Source: Ziziphus jujuba (lineage: Eukaryota; Streptophyta; Magnoliopsida; Rosales; Rhamnaceae). Taken from it: DNA of 64,000 nucleotides. Shown one piece after another: positions 11,260 to 23,182 of the stretch. Below the pieces are notes generated by a model that saw nothing but the letters and a program-made list of their open reading frames with translations, did no database searches and had not been told where the DNA came from. The stretch's first letter is position 1. Each line of letters starts with the position of its first letter. Location: NCBI RefSeq assembly GCF_031755915.1, contig NC_083388.1:7067001-7131000 (forward strand), given 5' to 3'. A program made the position numbers and the translations under genes.

Positions 11260-11890
11260 TATGAATGGGGCCCAACACCTATATCAATTGAAGGATATAT
11301 ATTATATGTTATTTAAGGATAATTTTACAAGGTTTTCTTAGATATGTCCTATAAAGCAAAAATCTGAGGTAACCAATATTTTCCTTCATTTTAAAAAAAT
11401 GGTAGAAAACTTGACTAATAAAAAAATTAAAGTTTTCCAAGCTGATTGGGAAGGTGAGTATTGTCCACTTAAAAATGTTTTACACAATTTTGGAATAATT
11501 TTTCAGTATCCCTATCTCCACACTTACAACCAAAATGGCAAGATTGAACGTAAGCATCGTCATATAATTGAAACTGCTTTAACTTTGCTTGCTCAAAGTT
11601 CAATGCCTTTTTCGCATTAGTGAGATGCTTGTTCTACTGTCACATTTTTAATAAATAGACTCCCTACTAAAATTTTAATTTTTCGATCCACTTTTCAAAA
11701 ATTATTTCATAAAAATTTTGATTTTTCCTTTTTGAAAAGCTCTGGATGTGAGTGTTTTCTTTTTTTAAAGCCTTACCGCTGACGAAAAATTTCTTTTCAC
11801 TCCGAAAGATGTGTTTTTATTGGTTACAGTCCCTCTCATAAAGGATATCGATGCCTCAGTGTGATTTCTGAAAAAACATGTGTCCTCAAA
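11260..11890 (+). pseudogene. Copia integrase remnant
   Basis: The frame at 11399-11620 carries VFQADWEGEYCPLKN and NQNGKIERKHRHIIETALTLL, the catalytic-core D and E regions of copia integrase (QTDNGTEF and NGVAERKHRH in active relatives). The first aspartate region near 11260-11340 is badly frameshifted. Confidence 0.8.
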
Positions 11891-12579
11891 TATTATTTTT
11901 AATGAATATGTACATGCTTTTTTTGAAAAGGCTGGGACCCACAAAACGAGTCCATCTCCTGCTCCATTTGTATTTCCTTCCTTTATTTTACCCGTTTCAA
12001 ATTTTGTACAGGATATGACTTCTTGGGCATCAACACATGAGGAACCATCTTCGGGCTTGCCAGCTTTATCTTCTTCAAATCAGGCCTATCAAGAACCAAC
12101 TATATTCTTAGACTCCCTGCCAGTCTCTACTTCTTTGCCTCATGCTTCAATAGCCAACCACTCCTCCTCACCAACTCCCATCAGTCCCTCTTGTGGCTCC
12201 ACTTCACATGTTATTGAAGTTTTGGGAAAGTCTTTCCTCACCTACTCCTACTACTTCCGTGCCACATGCTACTACTTCCTTGCCTCATGTTTCACAAGTC
12301 AACACCTATCCTTCAACTCCTATGACCACCTTTATTAGTGACCCACGTGACTCCATCTCATAGGCTGTTCGAATTTTGCAGAATAGTCTCTTTCCATCTG
12401 CTCTCACTAATGCTGTGTCTCATGCTTCCTCTTCATTATCAGGTCATCCCATTCATTCTCTACGTCCTACTCATCACTCGTGGTAAGGCTGGCATCTTTA
12501 AACCAAAACTCTACTAAGCAACTACTCAACCTGCCTCATCGGATGTTGAATCATTGACTGTTGAATCTGTCTTGCTTTG

Positions 12580-13360
12580 TCCTTAATGGAAGCAGGCTAT
12601 AGAAATTGAGTTTAAAGCTTTGCAAGACATCTGGACTTGGATACTAGTGCCTCCTCAACCTAATCAGAGGTTAGTTGGAAATAAATGGATCTTTAAATTA
12701 AAGCGAAATCCTGATGGCACTATACTTCGTCATAAAACCCAATTGGTTGCTAAGGGGTTTACTTAGAAGCTGGGTCTTGATTTTTCAGAAATATTTAGTC
12801 CTGTTATTAAGCGATCAACAATCCATGTTATACTCTCCATTGGAGTTTCACGGGTATGGCCGATACATTAACTTGACTTCAACAATACTTTCTTAAATGG
12901 TGTATTGATCGAGGATGTATACATGACACAATCCATCGAGTTCGTTGATCCTGCTCATCCTCATGCTGTCTGCAAACTTCAAAAGTCTCTTTAGGGCCTT
13001 CGTTAAGCTCCGCATGCTTGGTATAATCAGTTAAAAAAGACTCTTTCTACATGGGGTTTTCATAATTCTAATATGGATTCATCTCTTTTTTTGTTTTATA
13101 GAAGCTTGGGTATGATTTGGGTTCTTATTTATGTCGATGACATCCTTGTTACTGGAAATAATGGTTTGCTTCTTGATAAATTCATCAAAAAGCTGTATGT
13201 TACCTTCTCTCTCAAGGATCTCGGTCCCTTAAGTTTCTTTCTTAGAGTTGAAGTTCATAGGAGCAAGTATGGGTTGCATCTTTCCTAGACCCGTTACATC
13301 AATGATTTGCTTCGTCGTGTCCAAATATTAGACTGTAAAGTTAGTCCGTCACCTGCTAGC
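12580..13360 (+). pseudogene. Copia reverse transcriptase remnant
   Basis: WKQAIEIEFKAL, GNKWIFKLKRNPDGT and HKTQLVAKGF open the domain, and LIYVDDILVTGNN (about 13117-13160) is the YVDD catalytic motif. Several in-frame stops (after VAKGFT, KSL and GLR) inactivate it. Confidence 0.88.
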
Positions 13361-13599
13361 ACATCCACTTAACTTGCTGCTTCTATTGGTTTTGCCTTCT
13401 CTGATGCATTCTTATATAGAAGTACAATTGGTGCCTTACAATACCTGATTCTTATTTGACCTAAAATCTCTTTCATTGTTAACAAGCTTAGCCAGTTCAT
13501 GCATAAGCCTACAGATGTCCACTGGTCTGCTTGTAAGCGAATTCTACGATACTTACAAGGCATGAAATCTATGGGCTTGTGGATCCGACCTTCTGCTAG

Positions 13600-14087
13600 T
13601 CTCACTCTTACTACATTTTGCTAATGCCGATTGGGCATAGAATCTTGATGATCGCAAATCTACCAGTGGCTATTGTATTTACCTTGGTCATACGCTTGTT
13701 TCTTGGTCTTCTCAAAAGCAGAATGTGGTGGCTCGTTCTAGCACTAAGTACGAGTACAGGGCTCTTGTGCTTGTTGCTGCTGAGGTTTCTTGGCTCCAAT
13801 AGTTATTGTGGGAATTACAAATCTCCTTCTCCTCTTCTCCTATTCTTTGGTGTGACATTATGGAAGCGGGGTTCGTGGCTGCTAATCCGGTTTTCCATAG
13901 TCGTATGAAGCACATTGAAATTGATGTTCATTTCATCCAGGTTAAAGTGCTACAATGGCAACTAGATGTTCGTTACATTCCCACAGCTGAGCGACTTGCT
14001 AACATCTTCACCAAAATATTGTCCACTGATCGGATCAAGCTTCTTCAAGACAAGCTCAATGTTGTCTCTCCCCCATTTAGCTTGAGA
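13600..14087 (+). pseudogene. Copia RNase H remnant
   Basis: The reading ADWA(stop)NLDDRKSTSGYCIYLG, SWSSQKQNVVARSSTKYEYRAL and KHIEIDVHFI...DVRYIPTAERLANIFTK is the copia RNase H signature. Stops replace conserved codons (for example TAG in place of a glycine codon), so it is inactive. Confidence 0.88.
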
Positions 14088-14098
14088 GGGGATGATAA

Positions 14099-14317
14099 TG
14101 ATGCCCACCTGGCTTAGCTAAAGATATGTATTATTATCTTATCGATTGCATGTATGTATTCTTACGTTTATATGTGTAAAGCTAAAGAGTTTGTTTTTAT
14201 CTAGTAACTATAGCAAGGCTTTAGATAGGCCTCCCTCAGTTGCATATATGGTGTGCTTTACACAGTGAATAGGATGTATCACTTTCAATTATTTCATTAA
14301 GTCAATAATATTTTACA
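14099..14317 (+). repeat. 3' LTR of copia element
   Basis: TGATGCCCACCTGG to TATTTTACA, 219 bp, same length as the 5' LTR, with about 23 hand-counted substitutions. Confidence 0.93.
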
Positions 14318-14615
14318 CTCGTCAATTTCCTTTCTCTTTGCTCTTCTCTCTAGGAGCCCACTTTGGCCATCTCCTAGATGGCTAGCCTTGCTCGATTCCT
14401 CCATTGTTGACTCTACTGAGCTTAGGAAGAACGCCGCTGTTCTTTCCACGAACATGAAGGTAGCTCACTTTGAAGTATTTCCTCTCTTATTGCTGTTATA
14501 TTTATGTATCTATATATTGATTACGTTCTGTTTGATGTTTTGATTGAATGGAATTGAATTGGCGTTTTTTAGGTGACAAAGAGCGAAGAGAGAGTTCACC
14601 GTATGAAGTAGAATG

Positions 14616-15994
14616 CTAATGTTGGTGTAAGAGTCAGGACTTTCTTGCTTAAATTTTTTTTATCTTTTATTTTTGATTAACAAGCTTAAATGGCAAATAA
14701 TATATTATATCGTGAAGATAGATACTGCATTAATATTAAAATATAGAAATAGCAAGATTATGGCATCCAAGATAATGAGTCAAAGATGAAATTCCCAAAG
14801 GCTTAGCTGTATGTACGTAGTAATTGTTGAAAATGTGGTAATCTTGCCACCTTGTGCAAACTAAAATCTACCAAGGTTTGCACCCTCTTTCTTTCTTTAA
14901 AAGAAATATTTTGTTGAATGACCCAATGTAATATTTATGTCTATGTTTTACGTTCTTTTTAATGTCTTTTGAATACCTAAATTTTATTGTATTTAGCTTA
15001 AGAATTGTCTATTTGTTAGGTATTGATTTTATTTTGTAAAATGGCTATGTGCTGGAAACAGTATTTCCAGCAACATAGATCCATTGTTGGGGCTGGCGTT
15101 CTCTGAGCTTTTAGAACAAGTTTACGATTTTTGGATATGTTGTAGTAGATATGTAAATGAAAATATAAAAAAAAAAAAGACTCAAAAAGGCCTTGGGAAG
15201 CCCAAGATATGCAGTTTGCAAGTTGGTATAACTGCTGAGATTTCCAGCAATTATGGCCTACAGGTTTGAGATGAATTGGAGGCCTTACCCAATTTTTTTG
15301 AACTTGGTCTTCTCTAGATTTCATCCTTAATATTTCTACATGCCACATGCCAAAATTCAAGCAATTTGGATGAAGATATCCCAGCCTTTTATCTGGTGAA
15401 AGTAGTGGTATAAGATTAGGTAGAGACAGTTTTTTGAAATTCAAAATCTCACCAACTTTTGTCATGATTATGCACTCACATGTGAAGCTAGTAGTTGAAC
15501 GGTCATGTATCATAATTTTAAATGGGAAATATGTAAATTTTGAATTTTAAAGACTTTCATTTGGTCCCACACACACCTCACATATATGAGATAAGTTTTG
15601 TATCTATATATGCAATAAATGAATGAAAAGCAAAAATGAATTATAGTGTGCTGTCTAGTTTTGTGTGACCTTCTCTAACATTTTCTTTTTTTCCTCATCT
15701 TCTTCTTCTTCTTCCTTCAAAACAAAAACCCTAACAATCCTAAATATCAACATATCAAAAACAAACACAAAAATCACCCAAACATCAAACCAAAAACCGA
15801 ATTAAAGGCTGTGCACAAGACTAACACTTTGTGTATAATACTCTTGGCCAAGTAAACCCAAAATCACACCAAACTCCAACAGTAATTAATATATACCAAC
15901 TAGTTTAATTGATCGCTATATGGACTAGGTATATAAGATATACCATGACTAGTACTTCCAAAAATTATGTCAAGTTTAACGTGTCTTTAAGCAA

Positions 15995-16025
<31 letters not shown>

Positions 16026-16181
16026 TATCAAGTTTTATGTATCATATCTTATTATAACCTAATTATAGATTAATAATTTTTAAAAAAATAAATAATATTA
16101 ATAATAATAAATCAATTAAATACTGACATATAATATTTGATTTACATTAAAAGATATTTATTTATTATTCATCTAATCCAA
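14616..16181. other. AT-rich spacer
   Basis: The stretch contains poly-A tracts and a (TA)n run at about 16004-16028. The frame at 15016-15513 (minus, 165 codons) has no domain I recognise and unremarkable composition, so it is not called. The 5' half of the spacer no longer matches the PUB gene. Confidence 0.4.
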
Positions 16182-16792
16182 TCAAATCGCTAGGTCTTGC
16201 AAAAACTCATCTACGAATTCAAAATCGTTCCAAACATGGTCCAAGAAATCTCCAACCTCATCATGGCAGCTTTCAAAAGACTCGTTGTTTGACCCTTTAA
16301 TATCGATAGTTGGAGTATGTTGCAAATTACTGTCCTCTTTTTCATAAGTAGAAGAGATCATCGCAGGGAATGATACAACAGGATTGTCGGCACTAGTAGT
16401 GGAGCCTGATCTTCTTTCATAATCGAGTCTGGTATTTATATTGGTGTAGTCCGAGGAATATTTACACCCAGGTGATGAAGATGAATATGAAAATGTGGCT
16501 ACCATTTGCTCTGCTAAACGGGGCATACACACATAACGCATGGTCCCTTGGAATTGTTTGCCGTTCGCGTCGCATTTCAGAAGCCTTGACTGCTTTTGGA
16601 CTCTCATTCTCCAGTAGTTCTTGATATCATTGTCTGTTCTACCACTCAAGAACCGTGCAATCTTCGACCACCTTTTCTTGTTCCAAATATCATAAAATAA
16701 ACATCATTAATTAAGCATTTAACATTAACTAACTTTGAGATTAAGAAACAACAAAGCTAGCAAGATAGCTGGCAATGATAGCATTAATATGT

Positions 16793-16826
<34 letters not shown>

Positions 16827-17557
16827 GATAGAGAGGGATGAGGATCATGAGATACTTATTTCCCCAGCAAAAATGGAGGTCAAGTATCAGTAGCTGTAAG
16901 TAGTTTAGCCATCTGAATCTGCAGCTTTTCCTTATTCGTTTCAAACCTGCATAAATCAAAATATAATAAATCCTTAATGTCAAAAAAAAAAAAAAATGAA
17001 AAATGAAAAAAAAGAGCTAATTCGATCTCTTCTCCTTTGCCATGAGTTTCAATAATGTGCTTGTATCTATGATGGTTTAAATTTGTACCTTAATTGCTTT
17101 GCATATGTTAAATGTCGTTCATCAAATATAAGTGAATGCATGATACACGTTAATGCTCTCATTATTGTCGATTTGATTGCTGTTCAGTGCCTAAATTATA
17201 TTTATGGTTTTTTAGGTTTCCACAGGATTATTTTGTCCAAATAAAATAAAATATAATGTACTGCTAAATTCATAATTGATTAATAAATAAATTTTAAATT
17301 TCAGCCAATAATCTGATTGAAAAGCTAATAAAAAAAGATATGGTAATTGACTATATAAATTAGTAAAATATACGATGACCTGCAGAACGAGCGAGATGGT
17401 CTCAGTAACCCTCGCCATGGTTGTTAATGTAATGAACGAGTCTCAAATCTTCTTCTTTTGTCCATTGACCCTTTCCAGTTGTCTGCACCTGGTCTTCTTC
17501 TTCAATGCTTTGATAACTTGGAGAAGATGATCTACCATCTACGTGGATAGTATCCAT
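16182..17557 (-). pseudogene. R2R3-MYB transcription factor with nonsense codon
   Basis: Three exons join in one frame: 17557-17380, 16946-16856 and 16671-16182 (759 nt, 253 codon positions). Exon 1 reads MDTIHVDGRSSS...GKGQWTKEEDLRLVHYINNHGEGY, then TGA, then DHLARSA. The TGA is codon 52, where R2R3-MYBs have the second conserved tryptophan (GYWDHLA). Exon 2 reads [17 protein letters not shown] and then jumps to [14 protein letters not shown], lacking about 14 residues that normally hold the R2-R3 linker and the start of R3. Exon 3 gives WSKIARFLSGRTDNDIKNYWR plus an acidic C-terminal tail ending FDEFLQDLAI-like. The protein resembles the MYB62/78/108/112 group (subgroup 20) from memory. All splice sites look usable and the rest of the frame is open, so it is a recent pseudogene or contains a sequence error at the stop. 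Confidence 0.85.
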
Positions 17558-17759
17558 TAATATTTCCTATGGATCCCCAGACCAGACACACAAAAAGGAA
17601 GAGAAAGTTATCACGGAGATTAATGGTTTCGGCCTTGGATATTGGAATTTCGGTACACTGATCAGACAAGGGATTGCACATACGGAGGGAATATAAATAA
17701 AAGCAATTCTTGTTAACGTGTCACAACATCTGCAACAGATTTTGTAAAAAAGCATTTTA

Positions 17760-18195
17760 TTTTCTATTTTAAAAAGCTTTATTTTATTTTCATAAATTTA
17801 ATTAGCTTTTTAAAGAGTAAAATTTGATTCTAAAAATCCAACAAGGCAAATTCGTTTTGTATAAAGTTTTTAATTAATTAATTAATTTATATATAAGTTT
17901 TATTCATAATTTTAATTATTTTTTAATTTTTTTAAATGTTATTTTGGTGTAAATAAGAGAAAAAATGTGAACCTTAATTGTTTATAAAAAAATACAAAAT
18001 AAAAAATAATTAAACATAATATTATTGAAATTTGATAAAATATCTCACTCTTAATTATTTTAATTTTTTTAAAATACCTTTTATTTTAAAAATTACATTT
18101 TGAAGATGCTTTTACAGTAATTTTACTAAAAATTTTAGAAGATCTTGTTGCTGATATAGGCCGATACCATTCTACTTTGGATTGTCTGTGCCATG
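17760..18195. other. AT-rich spacer upstream of MYB locus
   Basis: AT-rich sequence with TTAATTAA-type runs. Part of it may be the old MYB promoter. No motif stands out. Confidence 0.35.
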
Positions 18196-18203
18196 TTTAA
18201 ATG

Positions 18204-18407
18204 TAGGGGTGGGCAAAATCCAATCCAGTCCGTTCAACCCGCCCAATCCAATCCATTTTTAACGGTTTGGATTGGATTTTTATATCAATTGGATTTGATT
18301 GGGTTCAAAATATTATAAATTGTATGGATTGGATTGGTTATGGATTGGAAATATAAATCCAATCCAATCCAATCCAATCCAATCCAAATAATATATTATA
18401 TAATTAA

Positions 18408-18439
<32 letters not shown>

Positions 18440-19361
18440 TTTTTTATATATTAATTTTAGAATTTTTTTTCATTTTTATATATTAATTTTTAAATTTTTT
18501 TTTCCATTTTTATATATTGATTTTTAATATATATATATATATATTTTTTTTTTTTCTTTTACATCCTTATATCCCAAATCTCAAATTAAATTATAAGTTG
18601 TAACCCTAAACTAAACATTTACTTTTGTTGCCGCCCACCACCAGTCCATCACCATCACCATAATATATATATTTTTTTTACATCCCCATCATATATATAT
18701 ATATATATATATATTTACATATATTGTATCCAATTGTTACTTATATATATATATATATATATATAAATGTTTAAATATAATTTATTGCTAATTTTATTGT
18801 TTTGATCTTTGTAGAGCTTACAGAATCAACTAAAATTAGTGAACCTGTCAACGTTGATTAACTTATGATTTACCAAAGTTTTAAGGTTAAAAAAAAAAAA
18901 AAGAGGAATTATGCATTGATTCTTAAGTGAATGAATTTGACGAATGTATTATTTTACAATATTTGTTCTAATAATTTTAATTTGATTTTATAAGAGTGAG
19001 ATGATGACATTAATATTTACTATTTAGTAAGTGCATAATGTGTATCATTTGCTACATTTTCTTCTTTATTTTCCATTGTAGACTATGTTGTATTATTCTA
19101 ATTGTATTTTATGTTTGGATAATTATAATTTATTATTTATATTTTATATTTGGAAAATTTTTTATTTGTATTATATTTATAAATTGGTAAGTTTCAAACC
19201 GATCAAATAATCCAAATCAAACCGATCATAAATGGTTTGGTTTGGTTTGGATTTAATGTTTCAATGGTTTGGTTTGGATTGTAAATTAGAAAAACCGATA
19301 TGTATGGATTGGGTTGTATTTCGATCCAAAACCGAACCAACCCAATTCATGCCCACCCCTA
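18204..19361. mobile_element. hAT-like non-autonomous DNA transposon
   Basis: The termini TAGGGGTGGGCA and TGCCCACCCCTA are perfect 12-bp inverted repeats of a type common at plant hAT elements. The flanks TTTAAATG (18196-18203) and GTTAAATG (19362-19369) match at 7 of 8 positions, fitting an 8-bp target duplication. Subterminal arrays of AATCC/GGATT on opposite strands (for example 18352-18388) face each other. No transposase frame remains; the middle is (TA)n-rich. Confidence 0.75.
18352..18388 (+). repeat. CCAAT pentamer tandem array inside hAT element
   Basis: About seven consecutive AATCC/CCAAT units, the densest part of a subterminal motif array that is also seen inverted (GGATT) at 18260-18350 and near the right end. 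Confidence 0.85.
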
Positions 19362-19381
19362 GTTAAATGCATGAATGGTTG

Positions 19382-19386
<5 letters not shown>

Positions 19387-19426
<40 letters not shown>
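19387..19426 (+). repeat. Poly-A tract of about 40 bases
   Basis: A long pure A run just right of the hAT-like element. Confidence 0.9.
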
Positions 19427-19427
<1 letters not shown>

Positions 19428-20436
19428 ACAAAATAATAATAAAAATATATGACGAAATGCAAGTATTCGGCTTCTTTCTCTATTGTACGAGTAGAACTAT
19501 TTATATGGTCACAATCGGAATCTTTCATGTCTACCAACCTAACTTTTTGACGATCGCCTCCCATGTCTCACGTTTCCAGTAAATTTCCCATGCCATGCTT
19601 GTAAGCCTGGTAACGTCACATCTCGTTTAAACTTTTTGCTTTATTAATATTTTTTTTTTCATTTATTTACCGCATTTTAGATCATATAAGATTTTTATTT
19701 AGACTATTTAAGATATTTTTATCAAAAGATTGCTGGTACTCAAATATATTTAATTTTAAAATTTTTTAGAATCATAAAAACAATCGTTTTCAAAAGGTTT
19801 TTATTATTAGAAAAATGACTACTTAATATTTGAATTACTATAGTTTCACATTCGTATAACATGGAATCATATATTAGTTTACTTTACCAATACAGTAATC
19901 TATCAGTGTTCCTTGTACGTTCATATTTATCCCAGTAGTTTCGCACCAAATCATTATTGTTTATCACAATCTATTTAAATATATTATTCACTGATCTTAT
20001 TCTTTGTCTCCCATCATTTAAAGCCCATAAATTTTACATTATACTCTCTTTGGCAGCGGCTCCATTGGCACATTTCTAATTATATACATGTTCTGATATC
20101 ATATGTCACATCTCATCTACGAGTGTATCATTTTTTTATTTTATTAATATTGTTTACTATTTATCCCATTGTATTTCAAATAGTATGGAATTTTTGTTCA
20201 AACTTACTAATAAATTATCAATTTTAGGAATGTTCATACTTAAAAATGTCTAATCTCAAAATTCTTTACAACCTTAAAGTCAATCATTCTAAAATAGTTT
20301 TGATTGTTAAAAAAATAACTATTTTACATTTGAACTGTTATTGTTTTATATTCAGAAAATATGAGATTGGATACTAGCTAGCCAAGTTAGTAAAATAGCC
20401 TGTTAGTGTACAACATGAGATTTTGTAAAATAAATA
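19427..20436. other. AT-rich spacer
   Basis: I see no gene, and only short AT-biased frames. Confidence 0.35.
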
Positions 20437-20610
20437 TTTTTAATATTATAAAACTTGCAAAATTATAAAAATATTATTCTGCAACAAATTTAATATGTTT
20501 ATCATGTGTTATAGTATTTTACATATTAAAGCCCATTAATTTATTAGATGACATCGATATGGATCCAATACAATATTGTCAATCTAAATCTGTAAATTAT
20601 CATGTGGATT
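20437..20610 (+). repeat. Fragment related to the hAT-like element at 34769
   Basis: TAATATTATAAAACTTG, GTTTATCATGT.TTATA.T.TTTTA, AATTTATTAGATGACAT and CAATCTAAAT.TGTAAATTA occur in the same order as at 35103-35265. It is a partial, diverged copy without clear ends. Confidence 0.6.
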
Positions 20611-21152
20611 TGTACTATATATTCCTACCTGTAATAAAACCCTTACCTATGATAAAACCCTTACCTATGAATGTAAAAATTATACTAATATAGAATAATT
20701 ATTTTTGATAAAATAAAAATATTTATTTAAATTAAAAATTAAAAAATAGATATTTTTATTGATATATTTAATTATTATTTTGAATTAGATTTAATATTTA
20801 ATTTTTATAAAGATTTTTTTTAAAATATGAAATTTGGTAAAAATTAATTAAAAGTTATTTATGTATTTTAAGTTTAGATTAATCAATATTGATTTGAATA
20901 TATTTTTAATATAATAAGAATGCTTATCCATTAAATGAAAAAAAATAACAATTTTGTACATTTTAAAAGAAATAATCATTCTTTAAAACGAAAGAATAAG
21001 TGTTTCTATAAAATAAATATTCCTGAAATTTAAAATCTATCAAATATAATAATAATAATTAATCCTGTAAAATAGCTATTTTTTTCTTTAAATTTTTGCC
21101 ACATACTAAACTGCCCTAAAATATATATTTTTAATAGAAGAAATTAAATAAC
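20611..21152. other. AT-rich spacer
   Basis: A short repeated phrase (AATAAAACCCTTACCTATGA, twice near 20632-20670) is the only structure; nothing coding. Confidence 0.35.
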
Positions 21153-21155
21153 TAA

Positions 21156-21594
21156 GGGGGATATATTCAATTTAGAATTTTAAGGATTTTAAAAGTCTTT
21201 TAAAGTTTTGAGGTGTTCAATTTATATTTTAAAGGAGTCCATACAAATCTAATGATATTCAATTCAGATTTTGATGGATTTTATAAAAGTTCATTAAAAT
21301 CTAGATGTATTCAATTAGGACTTTATAGAATTCTTTTAAAATCTGGTAGTATTCAAAAAGTCATTGATTTTAAAAGACTTTAAAAAATGATAGATTTTAA
21401 TGGATTTGAAAGGATTTTAACAGGGAAATTGTGAAGAAAATTGTCAATATGAAATCCACCTTTAAATTCAAAGATTTCATTGGATTCTTACAAAATCTTT
21501 ATGGAGTCTGTAGAATTCCATAACAATCCATCAAATCCTTTAAAGTCTATAATTTATTTTAAATCCATCAAACTCTAAATTGAATACATCCCTC
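21156..21594. mobile_element. Tourist-like MITE
   Basis: The left end GGGGGATATATTCAATTTAGA and the right end, read inverted as GAGGGATGTATTCAATTTAGA, form a terminal inverted repeat that continues imperfectly for some 35 bp. TAA trinucleotides at 21153-21155 and 21595-21597 flank it, the target duplication typical of PIF/Harbinger (Tourist) MITEs. The interior consists of repeated forward and inverted ATTCAATT...AAAATC modules, so it should fold into a long hairpin. Confidence 0.75.
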
Positions 21595-21597
21595 TAA

Positions 21598-23165
21598 AAC
21601 TATAATCAAATTGTCAATAAACACTTTTACTAACAAAGCTATAGTGAAGAGGTTAACTAGCTACAGACAAATTTCCATAATTAAAATATTTTTAGTAAAT
21701 TTTTTTTTTGTATTTGTAGCCAGTTCATCTCTACAGCTTCATCACATAAAGTGTTTAGTATTAAATTTTATTGATTTTGGCGATAATTTTTTTTGTTGGC
21801 CACAAATGTTAATGATAAACGTTTCTCTATCACAAATATATACTCTTTGACAATTTTATTTTTGTAGCTAAGAGTTTTACACTAGAGATTAAACCTTCCT
21901 GTAGTTTTGTCACTCATCTATCTATATATTATATACTATAGTTGCCAATTCCAAAAAATAGTTATAAAAAAGTGATAATATGTTACTGTGGCATATTCAT
22001 CCATAACTGAATTTAACTTCTCATAAATGTTACCGAAAGTTACATACTCCATTAACAAGGTAAAACATATACTTTACCCTCTTCCCGCCGTAATTTTAGT
22101 GTACTATTCTTTCACAGAAATTAAATACAGCCTCCATATGCTCAGTTTATCAAAATGGCTCACTTCCCTTTTTAATCAATTTTGTCTGGTCAAGAATAAT
22201 TCTTTGTACGAAATCTAATGGGGTGTTTTTAACAGTAATAAAATTAATAGGTATTTAAAATTTTTTTAAAAAGTAAATTTTCTTTTTATTTGAATAATTT
22301 TTAAGATAAAAAATTATTAAATTTTAATAAAAAATAAATCTCTCGTATTAAAAAAATATTATTTTAAAATTTATTAAAAAATTAATTTTAATATTTTTTA
22401 AAATATAAATTTATTATTTAATTTTAATATATAAATTTATTTAATTACTTATAAATTTTATATTTTTTTAATTAATTAAATATTATAAAAAAAATTTCAA
22501 ATAATTTATTTTTAAAAAATTAAATTCTAAAAAATATTAATTTCCAAAAAAAAATTAATTTTCCTTGATATTTTTCTATTTTACTAAACATCTCATAAAA
22601 AAACAAATTCTAGTTGTGCTAAAAAAAAAAAGAAAAAAAATTATGCAATTCATTTTCAAATTCCTATAATGTCGTTATTAAATATTTTTCACTTCAAATT
22701 TCATTGCACCCCAATCCTTGTCGGACCATTGGAGCTACAACCCACCCGCTTAACCTCAAAATCCAGGGTTTGATGTTGCAGCAGAGACAAGCGCGCTGCA
22801 TTGTTCGCAGTTTCAAAGGTGGAGTGGTGGTGGTAAAGGAGGTAACGGCACCGTTTCGTAGTGGTTGTGGTGTAGAATTGGATTGGTGTGTTTGTTTGGC
22901 TGGTGGCGAGCTATGGTGGAAAGGTCAGATTGATGATGGTGATCAATAATCTTGTAATGACCTTCCATGTAATTTCCCATTCAATCTTCCACAGAGATGG
23001 CATTTTTGGTCCTGGGGAATTTTCGTCCATTTTGTAACTTTGTAACAAGTGCAGAGATGGAAAATGAAAATCCCACTTCCCAATTCTGACTTAATTTTTT
23101 TTTTTTTTTTTTGTTAATTCCCAAAAAGAAATAAAACATAGAAGCAAGAGAGAGTCCACGCGCGA
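21598..23165. other. Spacer upstream of PUB gene
   Basis: AT-rich up to about 22690, then more GC-rich. The frame at 22704-22949 (81 codons) has no domain and is not called. The last part should be the PUB promoter and leader. Confidence 0.4.
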
Positions 23166-23166
23166 A

Positions 23167-23182
23167 AGTCAAGATTTTGACT
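23167..23182. promoter_or_regulatory. Inverted pair of W-box cores
   Basis: AGTCAA and TTGACT face each other with four bases between them, about 150 bases upstream of the PUB ATG. TTGACT matches the WRKY-binding W-box TTGAC(C/T). The pseudogene copy at 9 kb lacks it. A function is inferred only. Confidence 0.4.

Larger units (their letters stand above)
9301..14317 (+). mobile_element. Ty1/copia LTR retrotransposon, degenerate
   Basis: Two 219-bp LTRs (9301-9519 and 14099-14317), both TG...CA, enclose a 4.6-kb interior. The primer-binding site TGGTATCATAGC directly follows the 5' LTR, and a purine tract GAGAGGGGAT lies just before the 3' LTR. Domains run in the order Gag, protease, integrase, reverse transcriptase, RNase H, which is the Copia order. 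Every domain carries stops or frameshifts, so it is not autonomous. I hand-counted about 23 differences between the LTRs (about 10%), so the insertion is old. No 5-bp target duplication is visible (GATAA on the left, CTCGT on the right), consistent with a deletion at the left edge. Confidence 0.93.
9013..14615 (+). pseudogene. U-box E3 ligase (PUB) 5' fragment, split by a retrotransposon
   Basis: The left part (9013-9280) matches the leader and first 45 or so codons of the intact gene at 23333: it has the same ACGTCAATGGC..TTATGCATGAAACGCA leader, and MAAEPAFSSISDA from the ATG at 9145. It then reaches a stop codon (TCT TAG) and diverges near 9280. The right part (about 14318-14615) resumes at codons for LALLDS, keeps the intron-1 sequence and acceptor (TTTTTTAG|GTGACAAAGAGCGAAGAG) and the start of exon 2, and then ends. 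About 170 bases of exon 1 present in the intact gene are missing between the two parts, and a copia element fills the gap. It cannot make a functional PUB protein. Confidence 0.88.

Noticed and set aside
15016..15513. 165-codon minus-strand frame
   Set aside because: No domain or family pattern recognised; long frames of this size are expected by chance in a 64-kb window.
22704..22949. 81-codon frame before the PUB gene
   Set aside because: No domain, and it lies in what is probably PUB promoter DNA.
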